Assembly: GCA_021736745.1 (NCBI GenBank)
Contig: JAIPFG010000004.1
Span: 1 to 30,320, forward strand
Origin: Pseudomonadales bacterium
Lineage (GTDB): Bacteria > Pseudomonadota > Gammaproteobacteria > Pseudomonadales > IMCC2047
DNA: 30,320 nt
Direction: 5' to 3'
Positions 1-8,382 of this stretch are shown in pieces; within the stretch, counting starts at the first letter, position 1, and each line of letters opens with the position of its first letter. Below the pieces are notes generated by a model. That model worked only from the letters and a program-made list of their open reading frames with translations. It searched no databases and was not told the origin of the DNA. The position numbers were made by a program, and so were the translations under genes.

Positions 1-123
1 CGCCTCTGGACAATGGCCGACAAACAGATCCCCTTCGCTGAGATCCTCAAGTTCTACCTGCTGTATTTTCCAGCCAGGGCCTACGGAACCCTGCGCGGGC
101 TGTTCAAGCCCATCGCACACTAG
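1..123 (+). CDS. C-terminal end of an unidentified protein (partial)
   Basis: An open frame enters from the left edge and stops at TAG 121-123, giving a 40-residue tail. It contains a hydrophobic or amphipathic stretch (FAEILKFYLLYFPARAYG) followed by a basic end (LRGLFKPIAH). The high GC matches the next three genes, and it lies 68 bp upstream of a glycosyltransferase on the same strand, so it is probably part of the same polysaccharide operon. The tail is too short to name a family. A glycosyltransferase or another membrane-associated sugar enzyme is possible but not shown. Confidence 0.6.
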   Translation, partial: RLWTMADKQIPFAEILKFYLLYFPARAYGTLRGLFKPIAH

Positions 124-191
124 ACCAGCCCAAAAGTCTGTCATTAGCCGCCTGCCATTCAGCCGTCTGCCATCCAGGAGCCTTCCACCCG

Positions 192-1316
192 ATGGAGCGT
201 CCGATCAAAGTCCTGCAATTCATCTGTTCCACCGGTTTCTATGGCGCCGAGCGCTGGATTCTGGCGCTCGCGCAGTACCTTGACCCAGAACAGGTTCAGT
301 GTGAATTGGCCGTGACCGAAGAGGCACAGAATGTTGATCTGCAGCTCGTGCGGGAGTACAAAAAGACCGGCCTGGCAACCCATGCCATCCCGATGTCCGG
401 CCGCTTCGACCTCAGCGCCGTCAAGCGCCTGTCCGACCTACTGACCACAGAGCATGTCGACCTGATCCACACGCATGGCTACAAGTCAGACATCCTCGGC
501 CTCCTCGCCGCCCGTCGCGCGGGTATCCCGGTGATCATCACGCCGCACGGTTTCGAGAACGCCCAAGACCTCAAGCTGAGGCTCTTCGTCTGGCTCGGCT
601 GCAAGGCCATGCGCTTCGCAGACAGCGTCGCACCGCTCTCCCCACAACTGATGGAAGATGCACGCCGGCACCGGGTGGCGGAATCCAAGCTCACCTATAT
701 CCAAAATGGCGTCAACCTGCACGAGGTCGAAGCCATTGCGAACAACCCTGACGCCGTCGCGCCAAAACACAAAAAGCGCATCGGCTTCATCGGCCAGCTC
801 ATCAGTCGCAAGAACCTGCGAGAGATGCTGGACATCTTCGCCATGCTCCGCCAGTCGCGCTCCGACGTCGAATTGGTCTTGGTCGGCGACGGCGAAGACC
901 GCGCCGAGCTAGAGGCCTATGCCGCGCGACTCCATTGCGCGCCCGATATCCACTTTCTCGGGTTTCGAGACGACCGCCTGGAACTGCTCAAATCCTTCGA
1001 CCTCTTCACCATGACCAGCACCCTAGAGGGCATTCCACGCTGCCTGATGGAAGCCGCCGCCATGGGCGTACCTGTCGCGGCCTACGACATCCCCGGCGTT
1101 GATCAACTGGTCCGGCATCAACACACCGGGTTGCTTGCCCCCCTAGGCAACAAGGCCTCCCTGCTTGAGCACTGGAACACACTGCTCGACCAGCCCGAGA
1201 CTGGTCAGGCGCTGGCAACCGCGGGGCTAGACGTCGTCAATCAGCACTACTCCGCCAAACGCATGGCCGCTGAATACACAACCCTCTTTCGCCGCCTAAC
1301 CCAGGGGGTTCATTGA
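192..1316 (+). CDS. GT4-family glycosyltransferase
   Basis: This 374-residue protein has the two-Rossmann (GT-B) layout of retaining group 1 glycosyltransferases, which move a sugar from a nucleotide-sugar donor to a lipid-linked or growing glycan in the cytoplasm. The N-terminal domain has a glycine-rich loop (STGFYGAE, 13-20) and the HTHGYKSD segment (93-100). The C-terminal domain opens with IGFIGQLISRKNL (197-209) and carries the family E-x7-E motif (E279 to E287, EGIPRCLME). An AGGAG sits at 176-180, 11 bases before the ATG. The stop TGA 1314-1316 shares one base with the ATG of the deacetylase-like gene, so the two are probably coupled. The donor and linkage cannot be read from sequence. 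Confidence 0.93.
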   Translation: MERPIKVLQFICSTGFYGAERWILALAQYLDPEQVQCELAVTEEAQNVDLQLVREYKKTGLATHAIPMSGRFDLSAVKRLSDLLTTEHVDLIHTHGYKSDILGLLAARRAGIPVIITPHGFENAQDLKLRLFVWLGCKAMRFADSVAPLSPQLMEDARRHRVAESKLTYIQNGVNLHEVEAIANNPDAVAPKHKKRIGFIGQLISRKNLREMLDIFAMLRQSRSDVELVLVGDGEDRAELEAYAARLHCAPDIHFLGFRDDRLELLKSFDLFTMTSTLEGIPRCLMEAAAMGVPVAAYDIPGVDQLVRHQHTGLLAPLGNKASLLEHWNTLLDQPETGQALATAGLDVVNQHYSAKRMAAEYTTLFRRLTQGVH

Positions 1317-2302
1317 TGAGACGCCCACAGGTCCTGTTCCTACTCAGCATCGATACCGAGGAAAGCTGGGATTGGTCTGGACCCTTCCCAGAGGCAGACT
1401 GGTGCGTCGAAAATGTACAGCAGCTCCGTCCCTTCCACCAAGTCTGCTTCGACCTGGGCGTGCGACCGACCTTATTCGTCGATTACCCCGTTGCCAACAA
1501 CGAACAAGCCGCCCAGGTCATTCGTGACCTTCTGCGAACGGGTCAGTACGAGATCGCCGCGCACCTGCATCCCTGGTGCAATCCGCCCTATTTTGGGCGC
1601 CCGAATGAGCGGGACAGCCACGTCGTCAACCTGCCGATCGAGCAAGTCGAGGTCAAGCTGACACAACTCGTCAAGATCCTCGAAGAACAATTTCATGTCC
1701 GGCCAGTGAGCTTCCGAACCGGCCGTTGGGGAATCGACGGCAAGGTCATGCAACTCCTCAAACAGCATGGCTTCAGCATCGACTGCAGCATCTATCCGTT
1801 CTGGGAGAATCAGTTCTTCGACTGCCACGACGCGCACCTAGCGCCTTACTGGGCCTCCCTGCAGAACCCGCTCAGCGTCAGTGCATCGAAAGAGATGTTC
1901 GAAATTCCGGTCAGCGTTGGCTACAATTGGCGCGACTTCCATCGCGCGAACCGTTGGCACCGCCGCATCTCCTCTCCAAGGCTGAGCCCGTTCAAGCCCC
2001 TGGCACTGGCATGGTTCACGCACTGGCTGCGAAAACTGTATCTCAGTCCAGAACTGACCGAGCGCGCAGACATGCTCAACCTCACCGACCAAATGCTCGT
2101 CAACGGCATGCGCGTCTTCCACATGTACCTGCACAGCTCCAGCCTGGTCGACAACCCGAACTCCCTCGTCGCCAACCAGAACGCGTTTCATGAGATCAGC
2201 CGCGGAGTCGCTGCCGTCGTGCGCCACCTGCAGTCGAAAGCCGATGTACAATGCTGCACGGTCAGCGAGGCCGCCGCCTACCTGCAGGAGACGGCCCCTT
2301 GA
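1316..2302 (+). CDS. WalW-type polysaccharide deacetylase-like protein
   Basis: A 328-residue protein of the carbohydrate esterase 4/NodB-like superfamily, WalW-like branch. Visible motifs are SIDTEE (11-16), which replaces the usual TFDD metal/base motif, HLHPW (83-87) as the histidine metal-ligand motif, and FRTGRWG (133-139). No signal peptide is evident, so it may act on a cytoplasmic, lipid-linked substrate. ATG 1316 is chosen over the TTG three bases earlier because GGGGG at 1304-1308 is 7 bases from the ATG and the TGATG overlap with the upstream stop is typical of coupling. Family members are common in exosortase-associated exopolysaccharide clusters. Deacetylase activity is inferred from the family and has not been tested for this sequence. 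Confidence 0.85.
   Translation: MRRPQVLFLLSIDTEESWDWSGPFPEADWCVENVQQLRPFHQVCFDLGVRPTLFVDYPVANNEQAAQVIRDLLRTGQYEIAAHLHPWCNPPYFGRPNERDSHVVNLPIEQVEVKLTQLVKILEEQFHVRPVSFRTGRWGIDGKVMQLLKQHGFSIDCSIYPFWENQFFDCHDAHLAPYWASLQNPLSVSASKEMFEIPVSVGYNWRDFHRANRWHRRISSPRLSPFKPLALAWFTHWLRKLYLSPELTERADMLNLTDQMLVNGMRVFHMYLHSSSLVDNPNSLVANQNAFHEISRGVAAVVRHLQSKADVQCCTVSEAAAYLQETAP
2286..2301 (+). promoter_or_regulatory. Shine-Dalgarno site and TTG start deciding the FemAB N-terminus
   Basis: AGGAG (2286-2290) followed by an 8-base spacer and TTG (2299-2301). The TTG overlaps the upstream TGA stop as TTGA, so translation of the FemAB-like gene is probably coupled to the deacetylase-like gene. Confidence 0.6.
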
Positions 2303-3366
2303 GAACAGCGTCCAGCGGTGTCGACATCCGCACCTGGCAAGCGGGTGACGAAGCCCAGTGGGACGCCTTTGTCGACCAGCATGGCGCGGCGACACCCTAT
2401 CACGCGAGCGCTTGGATCAAGAGCGTCGAGCACGCTTACCGGCATCCAAACCAAAGCCTGCTGGCCTTTCAACAAGACAGCGTCGTCGGCGTCGCCCCAG
2501 CCTGTCAGTTCAACAGACCGATCGGAAAGCCGACGCTCTGCTGTCAACCGTTTTGCGATACCGGCCACATCCTCAGCGCAGACCAAAAGATCCACGACGC
2601 GCTCAAGAACGCCCTGGTTGACCAGGCGCGGACCATCGGCGCCACCCAGCTCACCTACCGAGCAAGCGACACCGATCCAACCGACCAATCCCCAGCGCCC
2701 GGGGCCAAAGTCCAGATGCGGCTGGCCCTGCCGGATGAGCCGGAGACCTTACTGGCAAGCTTCAAGTCCAAGCTGCGCTCGCAGATCCGCAAGGCCGAGA
2801 AGAACGGACTCACGGTCAGCACGGCGACAGACGAGGCGCATCTAGACGCCTTCTATCGCATCATGGCCGTCAATATGCGAAAGCTTGGCTCCCCGGTGCA
2901 TAGCAGGCAGTGGTTTACCTCAGTCCGCAACCACTACGGCCAGCGCTGCTCGATCACCATCGTATGGTACGGAACAGCGCCCATAGGCGCCGGCCTTGTC
3001 CTGCGCAGCCGTTCGCTCATCTCCATCCCATGGGCTTCCACGCTCGCGAGCCATAATCCGCTCGCGCCCAACATGCTCCTGTACTGGACCATCCTGGCCC
3101 ATGCTTGCCAAGAAGAGGCCCGCAGCTTCGACTTCGGCCGCTCCACCGTCGATGAAGGCACTTACAAGTTCAAGCAGCAATGGGGGGCGAAACCGGTGAA
3201 CTTATATTGCTATCATGGCCATCCAGACGCCTTTGCGCCCGTCCTCTGGCAGCAAGAGGAGGCGACCACAAGCGTTCACGGCTTGGTGATCGATGCTTGG
3301 TCTAGACTGCCGCTGCCCTTGACGAACTGGGCAGGTCCCAGAATTCGGAAATACATCAGTCTCTAG
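2299..3366 (+). CDS. FemAB-like (GNAT-fold) acyl/aminoacyl transferase
   Basis: A 355-residue FemAB-like protein with two GNAT-type domains. The signature region is DFGRSTVDEG plus TYKFKQQWG (278-296), which closely resembles the FemAB-related proteins associated with PEP-CTERM/exosortase polysaccharide clusters. A basic helix FKSKLRSQIRKAEKNG (155-170) is also typical. The likely start is TTG 2299: AGGAG at 2286-2290 lies 8 bases upstream, and TTGA overlaps the deacetylase-like stop by 4 bases. An in-frame ATG at 2251 would give an unnatural arginine-rich N-terminus and a 52-base overlap. It probably transfers an acyl or aminoacyl group to a sugar amine; the substrate is unknown. It is the last gene of the GC-rich block. 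Confidence 0.85.
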   Translation: MRTASSGVDIRTWQAGDEAQWDAFVDQHGAATPYHASAWIKSVEHAYRHPNQSLLAFQQDSVVGVAPACQFNRPIGKPTLCCQPFCDTGHILSADQKIHDALKNALVDQARTIGATQLTYRASDTDPTDQSPAPGAKVQMRLALPDEPETLLASFKSKLRSQIRKAEKNGLTVSTATDEAHLDAFYRIMAVNMRKLGSPVHSRQWFTSVRNHYGQRCSITIVWYGTAPIGAGLVLRSRSLISIPWASTLASHNPLAPNMLLYWTILAHACQEEARSFDFGRSTVDEGTYKFKQQWGAKPVNLYCYHGHPDAFAPVLWQQEEATTSVHGLVIDAWSRLPLPLTNWAGPRIRKYISL

Positions 3367-3403
3367 GCGTCAAAACGAATGATCAGTTTAATGCAGTTGC
3401 AAA

Positions 3404-5218
3404 ATGTTCAATACCTTTAGAAAACTGAAAGCGCTCTTAGAGCCACGCGATTATCGGAAGGTCTTCGTATTACTTTTTTTGATGATCATCACCGCCTTCA
3501 TGCAAACGGCAGGTGTCGCGTCGGTCATGCCGTTCCTTGCGGTACTCTCGAACCCAGAAGTTATCGATACGAACATCTGGCTAAATACCGTTTTCCAATA
3601 TCTAAACTATGAATCAAAAGCGAGTTTTCTTTATTTACTAGGTGTTGTTGCTTTCGTAGTGTTCGTTAGTGGAACCATACTGCAGGCACTAACACAGTGG
3701 GGAATAGTGCGGTTCGCTAACATGCAGCAGTACGAGTTATCATGCCAGCTGATGACCAACTATCTGCGCCGACCATATAGTTTCTTTCTAAACCGAAATT
3801 CAGGCGATCTAGCAAAAAATGTGCTGCAAGAAACAGCGCAGGCGATCAATGGCGGACTAATGCCGGCGATGAACCTGATTAGACAAGTACTGCTTACATC
3901 TACCATAGTTGCTTTTTTGGTTGCAATAAATCCTGGCTTAGCGGTTATTGTTGCAATTATCTTAGGCGGCTTCTATGGTTTGATCTATCTTATGACAAGA
4001 ACCTGGTTGACCAAGATCGGCAAGGATCGCGTGCAGGCTAATCGGGAACGCTTCACAGCAGCCGCTGAAGCCTTTGCGGGGGCTAAAGAGATTCGTCTGC
4101 TTGGGCGTGAGTTTGATTACTTAGAGCGTTTTAGTAATCCGTCTAAACGTTTCGCAAAACACCAGGCAAATGCCGCACTGCTTCATAATCTTCCAAGATT
4201 CGCGATCGAGGCTTTTGCCTTTGGCGGCATCCTGATAGTTGTGCTCTACTTAATGAAAAGTCAAGGAAGTATTGATAAAGTGTTACCGATTATAGGCGTT
4301 TATGCACTAGCCGGACGTCAATTAATCCCAGCCTTCCAAGAGCTTTTCGGAAGCATCACAAAATTGAGGTTCAATGCGCCTGCTGTAGACAATATTCTTG
4401 ATGATCTTAGAGCCAAAGATCAGGGTACAATTCAACTGCCAAAACATCAGCAGACTTTTGACCCACTTATTCCTGCCGAAAAGATTGAACTTGTCAACAT
4501 TACCTATCGTTATCCGAATTGTGAAGAGCCCGCGCTCAAGGCTTTGAATTTGAACATCAAAGCGAACTCGACTGTAGGCTTTGTCGGACCATCTGGTGCT
4601 GGTAAAAGCACTTTAGTCGATTTGCTGCTTGGGCTTTTACCACCCGAAGAGGGTGAAATCCTTATCGATGGTCAAACTCTCGTAGACAACAATCGACGAC
4701 ACTGGCAAGCAGCGATCGGTTACGTACCGCAACACATCTTTCTGGCCGATCAAAGCGTTGCTGCAAATATTGCGCTCGGCTTACCAGAATCGCAAATCGA
4801 TAGAGAAGCCGTTGAGCGAGCTGCCCGATTAGCTAATCTCCACGATTTTGTAATTAGCGAACTTCCAAACGGATACGATACCATTATTGGTGAGCGAGGG
4901 GTTCGGCTCTCAGGTGGGCAACGGCAAAGAATCGGCATTGCAAGAGCCCTTTACAGAGATCCGGCTGTTATTTTCTTTGATGAAGCAACGAGTGCACTCG
5001 ATAACGCGACCGAGCGAGCCGTCATGGATGCTATCCACAATTTAAGCGGTAAAAAAACTATCCTTTTAGTTGCTCATCGGCTAAGTACTGTCAAACCATG
5101 TGACTGTATTAACGTCTTGGTTAAAGGGGTTCTTGTGGAACAAGGTCATTGGAATCACCTTATTTCTCAAAAAAAATCGCACTTCGGAAAACTTGCTTCT
5201 AACGAAACTGATGGCTGA
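3404..5218 (+). CDS. ABC exporter, fused permease-ATPase (MsbA/PglK type)
   Basis: A 604-residue half-transporter. Residues 1-320 hold about six membrane segments (for example 21-45, 75-95, 163-195 and 268-285) and the rest is the ATPase. The ATPase has Walker A GPSGAGKST (395-403), signature LSGGQ (502-506), Walker B VIFFDE (522-527) and the H-loop histidine (558). It would act as a homodimer in the inner membrane. In sugar clusters this type flips lipid-linked oligosaccharides (PglK) or exports lipids and glycolipids, so a flippase role is a fair inference. It starts 37 bases after the FemAB-like gene and marks a sharp drop in GC content. All ATPase motifs look intact. A separate Wzx flippase lies at 20286. 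Confidence 0.93.
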   Translation: MFNTFRKLKALLEPRDYRKVFVLLFLMIITAFMQTAGVASVMPFLAVLSNPEVIDTNIWLNTVFQYLNYESKASFLYLLGVVAFVVFVSGTILQALTQWGIVRFANMQQYELSCQLMTNYLRRPYSFFLNRNSGDLAKNVLQETAQAINGGLMPAMNLIRQVLLTSTIVAFLVAINPGLAVIVAIILGGFYGLIYLMTRTWLTKIGKDRVQANRERFTAAAEAFAGAKEIRLLGREFDYLERFSNPSKRFAKHQANAALLHNLPRFAIEAFAFGGILIVVLYLMKSQGSIDKVLPIIGVYALAGRQLIPAFQELFGSITKLRFNAPAVDNILDDLRAKDQGTIQLPKHQQTFDPLIPAEKIELVNITYRYPNCEEPALKALNLNIKANSTVGFVGPSGAGKSTLVDLLLGLLPPEEGEILIDGQTLVDNNRRHWQAAIGYVPQHIFLADQSVAANIALGLPESQIDREAVERAARLANLHDFVISELPNGYDTIIGERGVRLSGGQRQRIGIARALYRDPAVIFFDEATSALDNATERAVMDAIHNLSGKKTILLVAHRLSTVKPCDCINVLVKGVLVEQGHWNHLISQKKSHFGKLASNETDG

Positions 5219-5329
5219 ATGTTAACTGAAATAAATAAAACAGTTAACCCTATAGCATTGCTCTGTGATGGAAGTACCTATTCAATGCTTTGGGCGGCTC
5301 AGGAGTTAAAAGCTCTGGACTCGGTATAG
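5219..5329 (+). pseudogene. 36-codon open frame, possible remnant of a sugar-transferase N-terminus
   Basis: An ATG at 5219-5221 directly abuts the ABC exporter stop (TGAATG) and opens a 36-residue frame ending at TAG 5327. The peptide contains PIALLCDGSTYSMLWAAQEL, which reads like the first beta strand, loop and helix of a Rossmann-fold enzyme such as a formyltransferase or glycosyltransferase, after which the frame is lost. I see no continuation in another frame before the DUF5672 gene. It may be the stub of a deleted gene, a true small coupled ORF, or chance. Identity is not established. Confidence 0.3.
5221..5248. repeat. Perfect 8-bp inverted repeat, GTTAACTG/CAGTTAAC
   Basis: GTTAACTG (5221-5228) and CAGTTAAC (5241-5248) are exact inverted copies around a 12-base A/T-rich loop, starting two bases after the ABC exporter stop. 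No T-run follows, so it is not a classical intrinsic terminator. It could stabilise the 3' end of the mRNA, cause pausing or be a protein-binding site. It also lies inside the 36-codon frame described at 5219. Confidence 0.5.
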
Positions 5330-5364
5330 GATAGTAGTTATTTTCGGTCAATTAAGGCGCTACA

Positions 5365-6201
5365 ATGGCAAGACACGTTGCAGTTATTGCGGATAACCGT
5401 AGAGATCAAGTCCTTTTACATGTAATACGGCATTTCCGTTCACGGCTCCCAAAATATGAATGGGCTATTATTTTTATTTGCGGAATTGAACATGCTGAAC
5501 ACTACAAAAGTACTCTTGATGGCCTAGGTATTACTATTAAGCCTACACTTCCTTGTGTCTTTGGTCTTAATGAATATAACGACCTTTTTAAGTCACTTAG
5601 TTTTTGGGAGTCAATTCCTGGTGATCCTGAATTTGTGCTTGTGTTTCAGATGGATGCTTTTTTGTGCCAGCAATCACCGTATTCTATAGAACATTTTTTT
5701 CAATACGACTACGTTGGCGGTTATGCACCACAAAGCTGGTGGTCTAAAGAGTTGAAAGTGGAAGGATTAAGCCCTCAATTGCAGTGCATCAATGGTGGAC
5801 TTTCGCTTAGGCGTCTCTCATCTATGCTGGAGGTGGTTAAGAATTTTCCTCCCCAACCAACTCAGGAATATCTTCCGGGAATGAGTGATTTCAGATGCTT
5901 TGCTGAGGATGTTTACTTTTACATAGGGATGACGAAGATGGGGCGCCCAGTAGCAAGCGATAATTTTTCCAGAGCCTTCTGCACACATAGCGCTTGGACT
6001 GGGATACGCACATTTGGTTGCCATAAGTTCTTTCATTATCTCAGCTATCAATCCATGCGAGAATTCTTAACATATAGCCCTGAGTCTCTAGCAATAGTGC
6101 CATCTGGTGTGATTGGGTGGAAAACTCGGCTTTACATTAAATTTATTCATCTTTTACATAAAGTTAGTACTACCAATGTGAAGAGCAACGCAAATGTATA
6201 G
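5365..6201 (+). CDS. DUF5672 family protein, glycosyltransferase-like
   Basis: A 278-residue protein matching the DUF5672 pattern seen in polysaccharide loci. Visible motifs in order are QMDAFL (95-100, a DxD-like strand end), DYVGGYAP (115-122), NGGLSLR (143-149) and EDVYF (181-185). These resemble the donor- and metal-binding features of GT-A fold glycosyltransferases, so sugar transfer is likely though not proven for the family. There is no signal peptide. AAGG at 5354-5357 is 7 bases before the ATG, supporting this start. The gene is AT-rich like the ABC exporter upstream and is followed by a spacer of about 700 bp. Confidence 0.8.
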   Translation: MARHVAVIADNRRDQVLLHVIRHFRSRLPKYEWAIIFICGIEHAEHYKSTLDGLGITIKPTLPCVFGLNEYNDLFKSLSFWESIPGDPEFVLVFQMDAFLCQQSPYSIEHFFQYDYVGGYAPQSWWSKELKVEGLSPQLQCINGGLSLRRLSSMLEVVKNFPPQPTQEYLPGMSDFRCFAEDVYFYIGMTKMGRPVASDNFSRAFCTHSAWTGIRTFGCHKFFHYLSYQSMREFLTYSPESLAIVPSGVIGWKTRLYIKFIHLLHKVSTTNVKSNANV

Positions 6202-6909
6202 AAATGATAAAATTCTGATACAATTTTAGAGAAATAAATTACCACAATCATGTCGAATTAGGTAATTTGAAGCAAAAGATTAGAAAGAAGTGTCATTCGA
6301 ATGCTCAGCCACGATTAGCTTTTGCAACAAGACTCTATACTTAATAACGCTTCCGCAACTCCGTAATAATAAAACAGCTAACTGAAAATTAGACCTTTGG
6401 GTACTTTATAAAATCATGCAACTTTGTTATCCTAATTACCCGTAAACTTTTTTCAAAGCCTTGCAAGAAAAATATAGAATAAAGGGCCTGCTCTTTTAGG
6501 GTTAGGTTTTCTGGCCCGCTTTAAAATATTGCCATAATTGTGTTATTATTGACAAACGCATTTAATGTTATGAAAGTTAATAATTAAAGTCAAAAACACT
6601 CTGAGCGCTATGCTGTAAACCATGACACCAGAATGTAAACGTTGTATTTGCTGTCAGAGACCTCAAAAATCTCGACATCGACCTCATGTCAGCTAGGGCG
6701 GATTAATTCTCGATTTTTTTACAGCATCATCCTCTCTTATAGTGTGATAAAGACTTTTTATGATGAGCATAAAGTAGTACTGAACTATTGAGGCTTGAAA
6801 TAGTGGCCACCCTACCGATGGTCTATATCTATTAGCATGCTACTCAAAAGGCTTCCAAAATAAATGGTCGCCTTAATGTAGTAATTTTAACCTTGCTTCG
6901 GATAATAAT
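6202..6909. other. 708-bp AT-rich spacer without a supported gene
   Basis: All frames are broken by frequent stops and nothing reads as a recognisable protein. Two local structures stand out. GGGCC (6484-6488) can pair with GGCCC (6513-6517) around a 24-base loop. A perfect 10-bp inverted repeat brackets 6610-6727. A TTGACA at 6549-6554 has no convincing -10 at the right distance. The stretch may carry the promoter of the downstream pyruvyl transferase and decayed remnants of lost genes. Confidence 0.6.
6610..6727. repeat. 118-bp segment bounded by perfect 10-bp inverted repeats
   Basis: ATGCTGTAAA (6610-6619) and TTTACAGCAT (6718-6727) are exact inverted copies. The enclosed DNA holds a 24-codon frame (ATG 6622 to TAG 6696) rich in cysteine and basic residues (MTPECKRCICCQRPQKS at its start). 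No flanking target-site duplication is visible. It could be a miniature or decayed mobile element, or coincidence in AT-rich DNA. No second copy was found in the window. Confidence 0.35.
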
Positions 6910-8100
6910 GTGAAAAATGTTGCGATCTTCGGTGCTTTTGATCGAGACAACTTTGGTGATCTACTGTTTCCAATTATTCTTCAGAAATTTTTTGTTAAGC
7001 GTAGCGATATTTCTCTTTGTTATTTCGGTGTAGTCCGAGCAGATCTTCGTCGCTTGGGTGGGATGAAAGTACAGGGTCTTCGGCAGCTACTTGCGTGTCG
7101 TGACCTGGATGCGGTTATCGTCGCAGGCGGAGAGGTTCTTCCGGCTGATTGGCCGAAGGTCTATTACATTCTTAATGGGCGTATGCCATTGTTGTATTGG
7201 AGAGTTACTTCCGTATTCGGAGTTAATTTTTCCCGTCGTTACATACGATTTGTTTTGGGTGCAAAAAACAAAAATCCATATATTGTAGAACCTTCTGATT
7301 TCACTCATAGCAATCCGATTGTTTTTTATAACGCTGTTGGTGGAAGTGGGATTTCAAATCTTGACAAAAATATGTGCAATACTATTGCTGAGGCTATATC
7401 TACTGCCGAATATATTTCGGTACGGGATGGTGAAACAAAGAATGAATTGGAATCGTTGCTTAGGGGTATAGGCGGTGACAATCAAATACGCTTGGCTCCT
7501 GATTGTGCTGTCTTAGTATCAGATTATTATTCAAAAGAATTGCTATCCCAATATCTCCCCGCAACTTTGAGCGACAGCCAAGAATATATCGTTTTTCAGT
7601 GCGGGCTTAAATATGCCACATCAGATTCTGTTGTCGAATTGATTTTTAATCAGCTTAGAGATTTTGCTTCTCGCGAAAATATAAAGATTGTCCTTCTTCC
7701 GATAGGAAAGGCTCATGGACATGATGACCTGGTTGTATTGGGTAAGCTTAAAGTTAAATTGGGAAACCTCGCTACACTTATAGAAGGAAATGGTTTGCTT
7801 GAGACACTTTCAATAATAGCGCACGCTCGGGCTTTTGCAGGCACAAGCTTGCACGGGTCAATCGTCGCGATGTCCTATGCGATTCCGTTCGTGCCGATGA
7901 CGGACATTGATTCTAAGTTGCCTGCTTACTTAAAGGTTTGGGGTCCGGATGGTTACAATTCTGTGAGGAATTTTGAAGAGCTAAACTCCTTATTGCAATA
8001 TCTAATGCACCAGGGTAAAACAGATCAACTTGATGCGCACTCTTTTAAATTGCGTAGAGCCTCGCGCAAAATGCTGGAAGAGATGGCAGGGCTAATTTAG
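6910..8100 (+). CDS. Polysaccharide pyruvyl transferase family protein (first of two)
   Basis: A 396-residue protein of the polysaccharide pyruvyl transferase family (CsaB/WcaK type, GT-B like fold), which adds pyruvate ketals from phosphoenolpyruvate or related groups to sugars. Evidence: N-terminal FGAFDRDNFGDLLFP (7-21, the family N-x-GD region), VRDGET (171-176), APDCAV (196-201) and the C-terminal TSLHGSIVA (312-320), equivalent to the family R/S-x-H-G motif. The start is GTG 6910, because the ATG at 6908 runs straight into TGA. The ribosome site is weak. The gene stands alone between long spacers and is AT-rich, consistent with a separately acquired cassette. Some members have other activities, so pyruvylation is inferred. 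Confidence 0.87.
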   Translation: MKNVAIFGAFDRDNFGDLLFPIILQKFFVKRSDISLCYFGVVRADLRRLGGMKVQGLRQLLACRDLDAVIVAGGEVLPADWPKVYYILNGRMPLLYWRVTSVFGVNFSRRYIRFVLGAKNKNPYIVEPSDFTHSNPIVFYNAVGGSGISNLDKNMCNTIAEAISTAEYISVRDGETKNELESLLRGIGGDNQIRLAPDCAVLVSDYYSKELLSQYLPATLSDSQEYIVFQCGLKYATSDSVVELIFNQLRDFASRENIKIVLLPIGKAHGHDDLVVLGKLKVKLGNLATLIEGNGLLETLSIIAHARAFAGTSLHGSIVAMSYAIPFVPMTDIDSKLPAYLKVWGPDGYNSVRNFEELNSLLQYLMHQGKTDQLDAHSFKLRRASRKMLEEMAGLI

Positions 8101-8382
8101 AAAGGATAATCAGGCCTTGATCAGTCGGTTCGTCCGCATGCTACCTCAATCTCTACCGTACTGGCATCTGTGCAAGGCAGGGATTTTGTGAGCGTATGAT
8201 CGCTAAAGTAGAGCAAGTTAAGGGATTTGAGCCCAACCATGCTCAAGGCCCAATAGCCTCGCCTTAGCACTATTAGCGGCTCACGCATTCAAAGCCTGTG
8301 GATTTTATTCGGCATGGGTTTTATTCACTATATTGGCAATCGTTGTTCGCGGCATTGCTTCGATCAGCAGTGAGAGAACTCT
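8101..8382. other. 282-bp spacer
   Basis: No supported gene. Short open frames exist, for example a 28-codon stretch in the second frame from 8102, but none has a recognisable motif or a good ribosome site. I see no clear terminator or promoter. Confidence 0.5.

Noticed and set aside
1838..2395. 185-codon minus-strand frame opposite the deacetylase-like and FemAB genes
   Set aside because: It is arginine-rich shadow sequence of GC-rich genes with no motif, and the plus-strand products have clear family signatures.
6549..6554. TTGACA as a possible -35 box before the first pyruvyl transferase
   Set aside because: No acceptable -10 at 16-18 bases, and it is over 350 bp from the start codon.
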